64,000 nt of DNA from Burkholderia pseudomultivorans (GTDB lineage: Bacteria; Pseudomonadota; Gammaproteobacteria; Burkholderiales; Burkholderiaceae). The stretch's first letter is position 1, and each line of letters begins with the position of its first letter. Both the position numbers and the translations under genes were made by a program. The notes beneath the pieces are model-generated. The model had not been told where the DNA came from. It did not search any database and saw only the letters and a program-made list of their open reading frames with translations. Shown here in pieces: positions 63,591 to 64,000 of this stretch. The DNA is taken from positions 62,001-126,000 of the forward strand of contig NZ_CABVPP010000010.1 of assembly GCF_902499075.1 (NCBI RefSeq). The letters run 5' to 3'.

Positions 63591-64000
63591 ATGACAGTAA
63601 AGCTCACAATCGATTGCATGGGAGGCGACCACGGCCCGTCCGTGACCGTTCCCGCGGCAGTCAAGTTCGTTCGTGCGCATCCCGATGCGCACCTGATGCT
63701 CGTCGGCATCGAAGGCGCGATTCGCGCCCAGCTCAAGAAGCTGAAGGCCCTCGACGATCCCGCGCTGACCATCGTGCCCGCCACCGAAGTCGTGGCGATG
63801 GACGATCCTGTCGAAGTCGCGCTGCGCAAGAAGAAGGATTCTTCGATGCGCGTCGCGCTGAACCATGTGAAGGACGGCGCGGCCCAGGCCTGTATCTCCG
63901 CCGGCAACACCGGCGCGCTGATGGCCGTTTCCCGTTACGTACTCAAGACGCTGCCCGGCATCGAGCGGCCCGCGATCGCGTTCGCGCTGCCGAACCCGAC
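63591..64000 (+). CDS. plsX: Phosphate acyltransferase PlsX, N-terminal part
   Basis: The frame runs off the right edge after 136 codons. It starts [20 protein letters not shown], with the typical DxMGGDxxP motif, then [41 protein letters not shown] and [12 protein letters not shown], all PlsX. It makes acyl-phosphate from acyl-ACP for phospholipid synthesis. ATG 63591 follows a hairpin and no strong Shine-Dalgarno. Confidence 0.95.
   Translation, partial: MTVKLTIDCMGGDHGPSVTVPAAVKFVRAHPDAHLMLVGIEGAIRAQLKKLKALDDPALTIVPATEVVAMDDPVEVALRKKKDSSMRVALNHVKDGAAQACISAGNTGALMAVSRYVLKTLPGIERPAIAFALPNP

Overview
The window is a 64 kb chromosomal core segment from a GC-rich beta-proteobacterium. Protein sequences, the dense codon bias (which leaves long open shadow frames opposite real genes) and the gene content point to the genus Burkholderia, most likely the B. 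cepacia complex, primary chromosome. This placement rests on family recognition only. I see no rRNA, insertion sequence, integrase, prophage, CRISPR array or plasmid replication gene, and no gene that looks broken.

Layout. 1-2820 (+): end of the LPS heptose kinase gene, hldD, a ComEA-like HhH protein and cysM. 2908-6172: mltB (-), an HDAC-like deacetylase (+) and a lysophospholipase-type hydrolase (-). 6387-8889 (+): metNIQ methionine importer, with a strong hairpin abutting the metN start. 9119-10820 (+): etfBA. 11071-12991: dadA (-) divergent from an Lrp-type regulator (+). 13106-14272 (+): a PA0069-type radical SAM gene behind a near-perfect LexA box. 14304-16020 (-): a TM2 protein and a PQQ-type sugar dehydrogenase. 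16175-18471 (+): the rpsP-rimM-trmD-rplS ribosome operon. 18558-20303 (+): a Nudix CoA hydrolase and a CobD/CbiB-like protein. 20370-22956 (-): DUF2007 protein, rsgA and an M48 protease. 23074-24920: orn (+), mog (-) and darP (-). 25048-26418 (+): pmbA.

26530-30436 holds folate and thymidylate synthesis (folA -, thyA +) flanking a VpsR-like sigma-54 activator and a divergent small secreted protein with a candidate -24/-12 promoter. 30512-33895 (-): a large FecR/DUF6600 proline-rich secreted protein and an ArsR regulator. 34108-42688: mostly minus-strand housekeeping and transport genes (thioesterase, fumC, MATE pump, S4 protein, azlCD with an AraC regulator, creA). 42800-43021 (-): two identical tRNA-Asn genes with a clear sigma-70 promoter. 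43125-49741: fdxA (-), then pncB, a LutC-like protein, an NhaD antiporter, a 2-hydroxyacid dehydrogenase and rmuC (+). 49879-53832 (-): a GNAT, a small membrane protein and the molybdenum-cofactor genes moeA-mobA-moaA (mog lies apart at 23.7 kb). 53967-57134 (-): rne with a long leader. 57857-60926 (+): rluC, a HAD phosphatase, a Rieske protein and a SohB/SppA peptidase. 61005-62353 (-): a tetrapyrrole-methylase-fold methyltransferase and maf. 62548-64000 (+): yceD, rpmF and the start of plsX.

Most of the window is ordinary housekeeping DNA. The features most worth follow-up are regulatory: the LexA box before the radical SAM gene, the sigma-54 promoter paired with a divergent sigma-54 activator, the terminator-like hairpin on the metN start, and the TetR-type palindrome before etfBA. 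I did not find convincing evidence of a wholly new multi-gene system.
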